A stretch of DNA of 64,000 nt from contig NZ_JAWLVJ010000022.1 in NCBI RefSeq assembly GCF_033100395.1, positions 11,815-75,814 of the forward strand, given 5' to 3'. Made by a program: the position numbers and the translations under genes. Origin of the DNA: Terasakiella sp033100395 (GTDB lineage: Bacteria; Pseudomonadota; Alphaproteobacteria; Rhodospirillales; Terasakiellaceae). This document shows, piece after piece, positions 1 through 7,958 of the stretch (its first letter is position 1; each line of letters begins with the position of its first letter). Under the pieces are notes generated by a model. The model made no database searches. It worked only from the letters and a program-made list of their open reading frames with translations, and had not been told where the DNA came from.

Positions 1-778
1 TGATCGCCGGGATCATCAGATTGGCGTCATTCAGGATATTAATAGCGATGAAGATGGCAAGCGCCACATTCTGCAGGCCACATTCCAGGCAGATGGTGAT
101 GCTGTCCGCCCGGTTGCAGTTTAATTTGCGCGCAATCAGAAAGCCCAAGCCAATGGTTGCGATATTCAGCAGCACCAGAAACAGCCCGACGTCAAAGAAA
201 TGCGTGGTGATATTGTCCATATTACTGATAAAGGCACCGGCAACGATCAGGGCAAAAATCAGGGTTGCGGTGCTTCTGACGTAGGGCATGACGGATTTGC
301 ACAGGCTGGGCAGTTTCAGGTTCAGGAACATCCCCAACAGTACAGGCACGCCTGTAATCAGGAAAATTCCAGCCATTACACGTCCCACAGGCATCTGGAT
401 AGCGTGGCCATCCCCCATCAAAAACAGATGTGCGCCATAAAGAACCGCAGGTACGGTGAAGATGGACGCAAGGCTTGTTACGGCTGTCATAGAAACAGAA
501 AGCGCCGCATTGCCACTTGCCAGAACCGCGATCAGGTTGGATGTAATCCCACCGGGGCACGCCGCAAGGATCATGATGCCAAGGGCAAATTCAACAGGGC
601 CGTTATAGAAAGAAACGACCAATAGGCCGATCAGCGGCAGAACCAAAACCTGATTGGCCAGCCCCACAAAAAAGGCCTGGGGATGCAGGGCAACTTCCTT
701 GAAGTTTTCAAAGCGCAAACCGATACCAACGGCAAACATGATAAATGCCAGGCCAAGGGGGAGAAGCTGCTGTGCCAT
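1..778 (-). CDS. Bile acid:sodium symporter (BASS) family transporter, 3' end cut by window edge
   Basis: A continuous reading frame of 259 codons runs from an ATG at 778 off the left edge, so the C-terminus is missing. The product is a very hydrophobic inner-membrane protein with repeated helices. It carries the family's charged and polar element ECGLQNVALAI near residue 240, and an ACPGGITSN stretch near residue 72; both are typical of the bile acid:sodium symporter / arsenite carrier superfamily. The family moves organic anions with sodium. The actual substrate cannot be told from sequence. A Crp/Fnr-type palindrome at 841-854 sits where an activator of this gene could bind. Confidence 0.8.
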   Translation of the reverse strand, partial: MAQQLLPLGLAFIMFAVGIGLRFENFKEVALHPQAFFVGLANQVLVLPLIGLLVVSFYNGPVEFALGIMILAACPGGITSNLIAVLASGNAALSVSMTAVTSLASIFTVPAVLYGAHLFLMGDGHAIQMPVGRVMAGIFLITGVPVLLGMFLNLKLPSLCKSVMPYVRSTATLIFALIVAGAFISNMDNITTHFFDVGLFLVLLNIATIGLGFLIARKLNCNRADSITICLECGLQNVALAIFIAINILNDANLMIPAI

Positions 779-840
779 GGTTTTCGTATTCCTGCTTTTG
801 ATCTTGGTTTTCAGAGTGCTGATTATTCATATATAAGTCA

Positions 841-854
841 TTGATAATGGTCAA
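841..854 (-). promoter_or_regulatory. FNR/FixK-like binding box upstream of the BASS transporter
   Basis: The site reads TTGATAATGGTCAA, nine of ten conserved positions of the Crp/Fnr-family palindrome TTGAT-N4-ATCAA. Its centre lies about 70 bases before the transporter start at 778, compatible with a transcription start near 806 and activation from about -41. A near-identical box (TTGATGATGGTCAA) lies at 2914-2927 ahead of the cytochrome c gene. That pairing supports real binding sites; the regulator's identity is inferred. Confidence 0.5.
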
Positions 855-878
855 AATAAACAGGCACGCCAAGTCAAA

Positions 879-1598
879 TTATTTTATCCCTGTGTGAATG
901 GCGGCAATGCCAAAAGACAGGTTCTGAAACTGAACCTTCTGGAAGCCACAGTCATGCATCATCCCCGCCAATGTTATCTGATCAGGGAATTCGCGAATAG
1001 ATTCAATCAGATATTTGTAAGCCTGTTTTTCCCCTGCGATCAGCGCCCCTAATTGCGGGATGATATGGATGCTATAAGCATCATAGATGGGCTTTAACCA
1101 GGGCGCTGCATGGGAAAATTCAAGACAGAGAAAACGCCCACCCGGTTTCAGGGTGCGGTAAATTTCGCGTAACCCCTGTTCAGGGTTGGACATATTGCGT
1201 AAACCAAAGGCGATGCTGAGACCGTCCAGACTGTTATCGGCAAAGGGCAGGGTTTCCCCATAGGCTGCCACCCAGTCGATTTGATCCGATTTTTTGACGG
1301 ATGTGGCGTTCATCATGCCGAGACACGGGTCACACACAATGGCCTTTGCCCCGCGTTTGATAAACTGGGCGGCTAAATCACCCGTACCACCCGCCAGATC
1401 CACAATGGTTTCGCCGTAACAGGGATCTAGTAGTTTGACGCATTTTGCTTTCCACAGGCGATGGATGCCCATGCTCATGACATCATTCATCAGATCATAT
1501 TTGGGGGCGACAACATCAAACATGCTGCGCACCTCTTTCTGATGCGTCTGTTGATCACTGCTTTCTTGCTGAAACTGAACGGAAGGTTTGACGCTCAT
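879..1598 (-). CDS. ubiE: Ubiquinone/menaquinone biosynthesis C-methyltransferase UbiE
   Basis: The 239-residue product is a class I SAM-dependent methyltransferase that methylates the quinone ring in ubiquinone (and, where present, menaquinone) synthesis. It shows the UbiE N-terminal signature VRSMFDVVAPKYDLMND at about residues 23-39, the SAM-binding VDLAGGTGDLA loop near 66, and the post-motif GLRNMSNPEQGLREIYRTL near 130. Length matches the family (about 240-250). The start overlaps the stop of the SCO gene by four bases (ATGA), implying translational coupling in a cytochrome c-SCO-ubiE operon devoted to respiration. Confidence 0.93.
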   Translation of the reverse strand: MSVKPSVQFQQESSDQQTHQKEVRSMFDVVAPKYDLMNDVMSMGIHRLWKAKCVKLLDPCYGETIVDLAGGTGDLAAQFIKRGAKAIVCDPCLGMMNATSVKKSDQIDWVAAYGETLPFADNSLDGLSIAFGLRNMSNPEQGLREIYRTLKPGGRFLCLEFSHAAPWLKPIYDAYSIHIIPQLGALIAGEKQAYKYLIESIREFPDQITLAGMMHDCGFQKVQFQNLSFGIAAIHTGIK

Positions 1599-2164
1599 TG
1601 TCCGTTCTTCAGGATATCTTTAATGCGGTTTGCGATTTCTTCGCCGGAAATACCATGGGCGAATTTGCGGATGAAGATGCCCGTTTCACTCATGAAATAG
1701 AGCCCGGCGCTATGATCGATCAGGTAATATTCTTCATCGTTCTTGTCATCCTTCACCACGGAATAAGACACTTTGAAACGATCTGTAATACGGTCAATCG
1801 CAGCTTTCGTTCCGGTCAGGCCGATCAGTTTGGGGTGGAAGTTGGATACATATTCACGCAAGACCTGGGGCGTGTCGCGTTTTGGGTCAACCGATACAAA
1901 CAGTGGCTGAAATTCTTCATCCATGTCTTCCAACAGGTCCATGGCTTCTGCCACATTGGAAAGCGACGTCGGGCAGACATCCGGGCAGAAGGTGTAGCCA
2001 AAGAAAATCAGACGGAATTTACCTTTGAAATGCTGGTCGGTTACAACCTCACTGAAATGGTTTTGCATAATCCAGCGACCGCCAATTCTGTCGGCCTGGG
2101 CAAAGGCGTCAAAGGACAGACCTGTCATCAGGATCGTTGCAAAGAGAGCATGTATGATTTTCAT
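1595..2164 (-). CDS. SCO1/SenC family copper chaperone/thiol protein
   Basis: The 189-residue product has a signal peptide (about residues 1-22, ending FAQA) and a thioredoxin fold with the SCO metal motif FCPDVCP (Cys60, Cys64). A conserved His follows in IDHSAGLYFM. SCO proteins deliver copper to, or reduce, the CuA site of cytochrome c oxidase in the periplasm. I chose the start at 2164 because it gives a proper signal peptide and follows AAAGGAAATCAG; an earlier in-frame start would run into the upstream gene. It lies between a di-heme cytochrome c and ubiE, fitting a respiratory role. Confidence 0.88.
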   Translation of the reverse strand: MKIIHALFATILMTGLSFDAFAQADRIGGRWIMQNHFSEVVTDQHFKGKFRLIFFGYTFCPDVCPTSLSNVAEAMDLLEDMDEEFQPLFVSVDPKRDTPQVLREYVSNFHPKLIGLTGTKAAIDRITDRFKVSYSVVKDDKNDEEYYLIDHSAGLYFMSETGIFIRKFAHGISGEEIANRIKDILKNGQ

Positions 2165-2186
2165 CTGATTTCCTTTGGGTAGTTTG

Positions 2187-2855
2187 TTAATCGTCCATAA
2201 TGGACAAAAAAGCCAGAATGTCGCGAATGTCTTCGTCTTCAATGGTGCCGAGGTAGTTTTTCCAGTTATCATGTTCGCGCTTTTGCGCGCGGAAATCTTC
2301 CAGTTGCTTTTTCAGGTAAGGAATATGCTGGCCGCGCAAGGGCGGCACACGGTTTGTTCCCAGACCATCGCGCTGATGGCAGAAGCGGCAATATTGCATG
2401 TAGAGACTGGACCCATGGTTCACATTGCCTTTGTATCGCCCGATCTGCACAACTTTTTCAGCCTGTTTAAGACGTTCCAGCCCATCAATTTCGCCGTCTG
2501 TTTTAGGCAGTTGGTTGGACAGGTGGATGTTTGCCAGATATTCGGTGATATCGCGCACATCTTCAGGCGATAGTTCCCGGTCATTGGCATAAGGTAGCAT
2601 CGGGAGATTAATGCGTTTGCGAGTTTTAAAATCCTCGATTTGTTTTGCCATATAATCGGCGGACAGGCCTGCAAGACGGGGGTAAATTCCTTTGCCGCCG
2701 CCCTGACCATGCATTCCATGGCAACCTGCGCACAATTCGTTAATATCCTGTGCATTTTCCAACCGTTCCAGGGCTTCATCGTCTTCAATTGCAAAAGCGG
2801 GGATGCTGAGGCAAACAGTGATTAAAAACAGGAAGATAAACTTAAGACGCGTCAT
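2187..2855 (-). CDS. Di-heme cytochrome c (c4-like)
   Basis: The 222-residue secreted protein has a signal peptide (residues 1-22) and two c-type heme motifs: CAGCH at 42-46 and CRFCH at 156-160. The overall c4-like layout is two similar halves, each about 100 residues. The first half keeps a Met (residue 86, in NLPMLPYAN) in the position of the distal heme ligand. The second half has no Met there, only a nearby His in KREHDNW. It heads a three-gene run with SCO and ubiE and probably carries electrons in the periplasm. An FNR-like box lies about 60 bases upstream. Confidence 0.87.
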   Translation of the reverse strand: MTRLKFIFLFLITVCLSIPAFAIEDDEALERLENAQDINELCAGCHGMHGQGGGKGIYPRLAGLSADYMAKQIEDFKTRKRINLPMLPYANDRELSPEDVRDITEYLANIHLSNQLPKTDGEIDGLERLKQAEKVVQIGRYKGNVNHGSSLYMQYCRFCHQRDGLGTNRVPPLRGQHIPYLKKQLEDFRAQKREHDNWKNYLGTIEDEDIRDILAFLSIMDD

Positions 2856-2913
2856 TTTAAATCCATGAATAAAGCTATCTTATATGATGTATGGTGTTAT
2901 CCCTGAATTGGCA

Positions 2914-2927
2914 TTGATGATGGTCAA
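2914..2927 (-). promoter_or_regulatory. FNR/FixK-like binding box upstream of the cytochrome c operon
   Basis: The site reads TTGATGATGGTCAA, differing at one base from the box at 841-854. Its centre is about 65 bases before the cytochrome start at 2855, so a transcription start near 2879 would place it at about -41. This suggests oxygen- or nitrogen-oxide-responsive control by a Crp/Fnr-family activator; which member is unknown. Confidence 0.5.
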
Positions 2928-2953
2928 ATTGTCCTATAACGAAAGAAGAACGA

Positions 2954-3220
2954 TTAGCCAAAAATAGCTAAGATAAGCATTAAGATTGTAGGGCAATAAA
3001 TGGTGAAAAGTACTTGTGCCAATAGGATGGCCCATTTTAGTTCTTTATAGAGGCCAAAGAGGGTGATTGAGCCTAGGGTAATAACAGGAATGCAAATCGT
3101 GAGGATAAGTGAAGATATGCCAACAGGGTCGTTGTCATTACCGCTAAAGAAAGGCATCAGGAATCGAAATGCAAATAAGAGAATAAGGGAATGGAAAGCG
3201 AAGAGCCATTTTTGTGACAT
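2954..3220 (-). CDS. Small membrane protein of unknown function
   Basis: The 88-residue product has three predicted membrane helices: about residues 5-24, 33-57 and 65-87. It contains no catalytic motif I recognise. A GAGGAAA ribosome site lies about 11 bases before the ATG. The coding region is AT-richer than its neighbours. Just upstream on the same strand (about 3256-3455) a second hydrophobic frame lacks any usual start codon and may be a decayed companion. Function unknown. Confidence 0.5.
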   Translation of the reverse strand: MSQKWLFAFHSLILLFAFRFLMPFFSGNDNDPVGISSLILTICIPVITLGSITLFGLYKELKWAILLAQVLFTIYCPTILMLILAIFG

Positions 3221-3501
3221 ATTAAAAAGTTTCCTCGAACTATTTTACGATCATTGTGTTTGTGTGAGTGATATAAGCTGTGTTTCTGCAGCTATGATCG
3301 GACCAGGGCAATTTTTCGGACTTGCTTTTGCAAAGAGGAAATATTCCGTCGCTAGGAAACTGAAACAAAGGATCAGTGTGACACTGGAATATTTTATGAT
3401 GATAATGTGTATTGTCGTAATGGTGAATAGAGTTGCCCCTACAAAACAAGTGGGATAAGTAATAGGCAGTTATGTCGCGCCACGAATTCGGAATAAAGAA
3501 A

Positions 3502-4527
3502 ATGAAAAAAGTCGCCATTAATGGTTATGGCCGGATCGGTCAGTCTGTTTTACGCGCCATCTATGAAGATGCGAGCGCTTATGACTTTAAAGTCGTGGCG
3601 ATTAACAGTCTGGATGATATTGACGCGGTTGCCTATCAGACCCGCTATGACACCACCCATGGCCGCTTCCCCAAGGAGGTGGAGGTTGATGGCGACTGTC
3701 TGGTGATTGATGGCGACCGGATCGTTGTTTCCAACCATGCCGACCCCAAAGATTTGATCTGGTCCGGGCTTTATATCGATGTACTGCTGGAATGTAGTGG
3801 CAGCTTTACCGATACCGCGACAGCCAAGAAATTCCTGGATACGGGGCCGCAGAAAATTCTGTTGTCTCAGCCCGCATCTGCCGATGTGGATGCGACCATT
3901 ATTTATGGGCTTAATCAGGATAGTCTGAAATCGGATGACATTATCGTTTCTGCTGCTTCCTGTACCTCTAACTGCCTGATCCCGATCCTTGACATTATGG
4001 AACGCAAATGGGGCATTGAAAACGGGGTGTCCACCACCATTCATTCCGCCATGAATGATCAGAAAATGGTGGATGGTTCAAACCCGCAGAATATGCGCCT
4101 TAGCCGCAGTGGCGCGCAATCGATCATTCCGATCGGTACCTCGCTGGGTAAAGGGATTGAACGGTTTTATCCGCATTTGAAAGACAAGTTTTCCTGTTTG
4201 CATCTTCGCGTGCCGACCATTAATGTTTCTGCCCTTGATCTGTCCATTAATCTGAAAACAGATGTAACGGTGGAAGAGGTTAATCAGGTGATGAAAGAAG
4301 AAGCTTTGGGCACCTTCCCTGGTATTGTTGGATTTACCGAAGAAATGCATGCGTCCATCGACTTTAACCATGATCCCCATTCCGTCATTGTAGATGGGAC
4401 CCAAACGCAGGTCAGTTGTGGCAAGACGGTGAAGATGCTGTGCTGGTTTGACAATGAATGGGGCTTTGCCAATCGAATGCTCGACATCACCCAGCATATG
4501 CTGAGTGATGCGCTTGAACATTCTTAA
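3502..4527 (+). CDS. epd: D-erythrose-4-phosphate dehydrogenase
   Basis: The 341-residue product belongs to the GAPDH superfamily: an N-terminal Rossmann motif INGYGRIGQ and the active-site SCTSNC. Several features are typical of Epd rather than glycolytic GAPDH. These are TTIHSAMNDQ instead of TTIHSYTGDQ, the segment SIIPIGTSLGKGI, and the C-terminal HDPHSVIVDGTQT and WGFANRMLDIT. Epd oxidises erythrose 4-phosphate to 4-phosphoerythronate, the first step of the DXP-independent pyridoxal-phosphate route. I placed the start at the second Met (MKKVAINGYG), which gives the usual N-terminus. Two further GAPDH paralogues lie at 20564 and 37667. Confidence 0.82.
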   Translation: MKKVAINGYGRIGQSVLRAIYEDASAYDFKVVAINSLDDIDAVAYQTRYDTTHGRFPKEVEVDGDCLVIDGDRIVVSNHADPKDLIWSGLYIDVLLECSGSFTDTATAKKFLDTGPQKILLSQPASADVDATIIYGLNQDSLKSDDIIVSAASCTSNCLIPILDIMERKWGIENGVSTTIHSAMNDQKMVDGSNPQNMRLSRSGAQSIIPIGTSLGKGIERFYPHLKDKFSCLHLRVPTINVSALDLSINLKTDVTVEEVNQVMKEEALGTFPGIVGFTEEMHASIDFNHDPHSVIVDGTQTQVSCGKTVKMLCWFDNEWGFANRMLDITQHMLSDALEHS

Positions 4528-4529
4528 AA

Positions 4530-6653
4530 TCAGGCTTTGATCCCTGCAACAAAACCGTCTGCGGAAGACTGGATGGTCTGTGACAGGTCCATCAGCAATC
4601 CGGCAGAGGTGACAATCTTGCCCATATCTTCGGTATTTTCCCGCGCGGCCTGGGAGACCATGGAGATGTTGGTATTTACATCACGCATGGCAATGGCAAC
4701 CTGATTGACGTTTTCTGCAATCTCGGTGACGAATTCCTGCTGGCTGTTAATGGCTGTGGACATATGTTCAGCCGAACTATGGATGGTGGAAATCCGCTCG
4801 CTAATCGTTGAGATCGCATCAACGGCTGATCCGGTGCTTTTCTGGATGGCACGGATGCGGGTGTCGATTTCATCGGTCGCACTTGCGGTTTGATCAGCCA
4901 GTGTTTTGACTTCGCTTGCCACAACCGCAAAGCCTTTGCCCGCATCACCGGCACGGGCGGCTTCAATGGTTGCGTTAAGGGCCAGAAGATTGGTTTGTTC
5001 GGCAATATCCGTGATCAAAGAGACAATGTTGCCAATTTCACGCGCGGAATATGCAAGACCTTCAATCAACTGGCAGGCGGTTTCCGATTCCGTCACGGCA
5101 GATTGCGCGCTGGCTAACGAGTCAGAGGCCTGATTACCCACTTCAAAGATTTTTTCTTCCAGCGCTTTGGACGCGGTGGAGACATTTTCAATACTTACCG
5201 TCGTTTCTTCCGTTGCGCTGGCAATGTTGGTGGCCTTGATGGAATTATCTTCGGCCTTGCGCGCGATGGTGTCAGAAGAAGCATGGATGGTGACCGCAGC
5301 ATCTTTTGATTCAGACAGGCTTTTGGCAACGGAACTTTCAAATTCATTGGCGAGATTGTTCATCTGTGTTTGACGATCTGCCTGTGCGCGTTCACGTTCT
5401 TCCATGACCCGGTCATTGGCCTGTTTGGCTTCCTGACCTGTATTACAGAAGATGGTCAGCATTTCTGACATCTGGGTAATCTCATCACGGCCACTGACTT
5501 TGACTTCGGCTTCGAAATTACCATCGGCAATTTCTTTCATGGAATTGATGGCGGACAGAAGACGCGCCGTCAGATTGCGACGGATATAGACAAAAACGAT
5601 GATCATAGAGGCTACAATCGCAATCGCGGCCATGGTGATCAGAATGTTTTTGGCCGACGCAATAGTGCCACTTGTAGATTCAGCGGCTTGTTGGGAGGCG
5701 GTTTCCTGATGGGTGACCAGCGATGTGGTCACCGCATTCATTTTTTCAGAAAGGGCTTTGGTGTTTTTCTGGATTTCCGCTTGTTTTGCCTGATTTTCCC
5801 ATTCCGTCTCACGCAAGGCGAACACGCTGTTCTTGCCAATGCCGAAAGAGATCAGCTCTTTCACAAGCGGGCCGATCTTGTCGCCATCAGGGGTGCCTGC
5901 AATGCTTTCAATGGCTTTGGTCAGGCGAATTTCGGCCCATTGGTACTTGGACTGAATTTCATCCATCGCATCACCGGGCGGCACCGAAATAGCCGCGATT
6001 AACATGCCGAAGGCCAGGTTTGAATTGGCTTTGATCTCACCCAAGGCAGTCGCAGTTGCCAGATCCCTGCTCAGTTTTTCAGATTTTTCAAAATCAGTTG
6101 TTTCAGACAGTGACTTAATCCCGCGCGATACATCAACATTGATCACTTCCAGCACAGGAGTTACATATTCATCCAGATCACTATAGGCAAACACAAGGTC
6201 CATGATCAGGTTGTTAAAGGTGTTTTGTAACTCAATCTGGGACGCGGTGATGTCTTTCAGGTTAATTTCCTGCTGCAATAGGGACTTATGCGCCTCTGTC
6301 ACCGCGCCGAGTTTTTCTGTATCAGACAGGCGGCTTTGTAGCACATCAAGCTTTTGAGTAACGAGGGAGCCGGACCAGACAAACCGTTTGTGGACATTTT
6401 CCAGCTCTTCTTTACTGCCCGCAGAAGAAAGAAGCGGGGCAAGGGATGCTGCCTGAATAGAGGTGTTGGCTAGTTTCAGTGTATCTACAATGGTCGGGAT
6501 GCTGGATGTGCTTAAGTCATCCACCGCATGATCCACCTTGGAAAATGAATTCCACGCCACGGTAGATGTCATCACCATCAGGCCCAGAATAATGCCAATC
6601 GCCAGAAACAGTCTGGATTGAATGCCGAATTTGATTTTACGTGTTTGTCGCAT
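4530..6653 (-). CDS. Methyl-accepting chemotaxis protein (transmembrane)
   Basis: The 707-residue receptor has a cytoplasmic N-tip, one membrane helix at about 14-34, a long helical periplasmic sensor (about 35-335), and a second membrane helix (about 336-358). A HAMP linker and a C-terminal signalling domain follow, with the hairpin tip IAEQTNLLALNATIEAARAG. The roughly 300-residue all-helical sensor is longer than a simple four-helix bundle and would suit a helical bimodular (HBM-type) domain; that is inference. The 241-base upstream region holds a near copy of a glpD operator element (6793-6813), so the receptor may be co-regulated with glycerol genes. Confidence 0.93.
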   Translation of the reverse strand: MRQTRKIKFGIQSRLFLAIGIILGLMVMTSTVAWNSFSKVDHAVDDLSTSSIPTIVDTLKLANTSIQAASLAPLLSSAGSKEELENVHKRFVWSGSLVTQKLDVLQSRLSDTEKLGAVTEAHKSLLQQEINLKDITASQIELQNTFNNLIMDLVFAYSDLDEYVTPVLEVINVDVSRGIKSLSETTDFEKSEKLSRDLATATALGEIKANSNLAFGMLIAAISVPPGDAMDEIQSKYQWAEIRLTKAIESIAGTPDGDKIGPLVKELISFGIGKNSVFALRETEWENQAKQAEIQKNTKALSEKMNAVTTSLVTHQETASQQAAESTSGTIASAKNILITMAAIAIVASMIIVFVYIRRNLTARLLSAINSMKEIADGNFEAEVKVSGRDEITQMSEMLTIFCNTGQEAKQANDRVMEERERAQADRQTQMNNLANEFESSVAKSLSESKDAAVTIHASSDTIARKAEDNSIKATNIASATEETTVSIENVSTASKALEEKIFEVGNQASDSLASAQSAVTESETACQLIEGLAYSAREIGNIVSLITDIAEQTNLLALNATIEAARAGDAGKGFAVVASEVKTLADQTASATDEIDTRIRAIQKSTGSAVDAISTISERISTIHSSAEHMSTAINSQQEFVTEIAENVNQVAIAMRDVNTNISMVSQAARENTEDMGKIVTSAGLLMDLSQTIQSSADGFVAGIKA

Positions 6654-6792
6654 AGGTCCTCTCCTGTGTTAAGCGCATTGCCTGCACAGTCTCTTTTCAT
6701 TGTTGTTATTAAGAGGGCTGATCCGTTTTGTTATATGCGTACGAATAGCAATGCGTATTCGGAATATAACAAATAATATTCGAATTTACGAC

Positions 6793-6813
6793 ATTTATTT
6801 TCGTTTAGTTTCG
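6793..6813. promoter_or_regulatory. Candidate GlpR operator upstream of the chemoreceptor gene
   Basis: These 21 bases match the reverse complement of 7873-7893 in the glpD promoter region at 20 of 21 positions. They contain the spaced TTTTCGTTT and TTTCG repeats seen throughout the glpR-glpD spacer. The site lies 140 bases before the chemoreceptor start and about 80 bases past the glpR stop. More TTCG/CGAA half-sites lie nearby (6777-6787). The match is seen in the sequence; binding by GlpR is inferred. Confidence 0.5.
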
Positions 6814-6894
6814 CTTTTGGTAGTAAGTGAAAAAGGAGACGAAAGGGGAAAGTATATATATGTGAAGAAGATATGCCTGATTGAGAAGGGCGAA

Positions 6895-7668
6895 TTATTC
6901 TCCAATTTTGGGTAGAGAGTGAACCTTCACATCATTGGCAAGACAGATTTTTCCTAGCTTATCGGACACTTGCGCATCGGTCACAAAGGTGGAAATCTGC
7001 GACAAATGGGCGATTCTCACAGGGGCGGACCGTTCGAATTTGATTTTATCGGCCACCAAAATGGTTTCTCGTGCATTTTCGATAATGGCCTGGGCGACAC
7101 GTACTTCGCGATAATCATAATCAAGTAAGGCACCGTCTTCGTCAATGGCGGACGCGCCGATTACCGCATAGTCCACTTTAAACTGTTTGATAAAGTCAAC
7201 GGTGGCTTCGCCAATGATCCCGCCATCGGCTGGGCGTAGCACGCCACCTGCGATAATCACTTCGCAAGACTGGTTGGTGATCAGTGTGTTTGCCACATTC
7301 AGATTGTTGGTAATGACCAACATGTCTTTATGGTCCACAAGATAGTGAGCCACCGCTTCTGTCGTCGTTCCGATATTAATAAAGAGGGATGAATTATTGG
7401 GAATCAGTTTGGCGCATAGTTCGCCGATGCCTTGCTTTTCAGCTTCTGCAATGGTGCGGCGTTGATCATAGCCAACATTTGCAACACCTGACGCAATCAT
7501 CGCGCCGCCATGCACGCGGTTAAAATGCTTGCTGTCACACATTTCATTCAGATCCTTGCGGATGGTCTGCGGGGTAACGTCAAACCGTTCTACCAATTCA
7601 TCCACCGTGACGCGGCCATTTTGTTGCGCGAGTTCGAGAATCTGCTGTTGCCTAAAGGAAAGTGTCAT
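6895..7668 (-). CDS. glpR: DeoR-family transcriptional repressor GlpR
   Basis: The 257-residue product has an N-terminal DeoR helix-turn-helix (residues 5-57, with VTVDELVERFDVTPQTIRKDL). A C-terminal sugar-phosphate sensor domain follows with the family features NIGTTTEAVA and VITNNLNVA. GlpR normally represses glycerol genes and is released by glycerol 3-phosphate. I chose the start at 7668 because it follows AAAGGCGAAAAC and gives the classic N-terminus MTLSFRQQQILELA. Divergent transcription from glpD makes the assignment strong. A TTTTCGCCTTTCG element over its own ribosome site (7670-7682) suggests autoregulation. Confidence 0.9.
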   Translation of the reverse strand: MTLSFRQQQILELAQQNGRVTVDELVERFDVTPQTIRKDLNEMCDSKHFNRVHGGAMIASGVANVGYDQRRTIAEAEKQGIGELCAKLIPNNSSLFINIGTTTEAVAHYLVDHKDMLVITNNLNVANTLITNQSCEVIIAGGVLRPADGGIIGEATVDFIKQFKVDYAVIGASAIDEDGALLDYDYREVRVAQAIIENARETILVADKIKFERSAPVRIAHLSQISTFVTDAQVSDKLGKICLANDVKVHSLPKIGE

Positions 7669-7669
7669 G

Positions 7670-7682
7670 TTTTCGCCTTTCG
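7670..7682. promoter_or_regulatory. Candidate GlpR autoregulatory operator
   Basis: TTTTCGCCTTTCG directly precedes and overlaps the glpR ribosome-binding region. It repeats the TTTCG half-site spaced as in the glpD operators. Binding here would block glpR expression. Confidence 0.35.
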
Positions 7683-7816
7683 AAATGTATGAACCTAGTT
7701 TAGCGGGAACGAAAATTATATACAAGTACAGCAATGCGAAATAATCGAACGAAAGTGAAGGTTTTAATCATAACTATATAATGTTTTATTTAAAACAATC
7801 ACTTACGGAGGGTGAG

Positions 7817-7914
7817 AAAACGAAAATGCAGATTTTCGCATTGCAGCAATTCGTTTTCGCATTTGCGATATTCGAAATTAAACGAAAATAAATATTGACG
7901 AAACGAAAATTTCG
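7817..7914. promoter_or_regulatory. Clustered GlpR operators between glpR and glpD
   Basis: This stretch is packed with CGAAA/TTTCG half-sites. An inverted repeat CGAAAAT-GCAG-ATTTTCG lies at 7821-7838, TTCGTTTTCGC at 7850-7860, CGAAATTAAACGAAAAT at 7873-7889, and CGAAACGAAAATTTCG at 7899-7914. DeoR-family regulators in alphaproteobacteria commonly use such repeated TTTCG elements. The sites end 45 bases before glpD, well placed to repress it. The exact operator boundaries are not resolvable by eye. Confidence 0.6.
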
Positions 7915-7958
7915 AGCCAATTTGGGATCAACAAAGTTTACTGAATTGGAAGTTTCGA

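Noticed and set aside
3240..3460. Hydrophobic minus-strand frame (about 65 codons) beside the small membrane protein
   Set aside because: It reads like a membrane helix pair but has no ATG, GTG or TTG start after the upstream stop. It may be a decayed gene; not strong enough to list.
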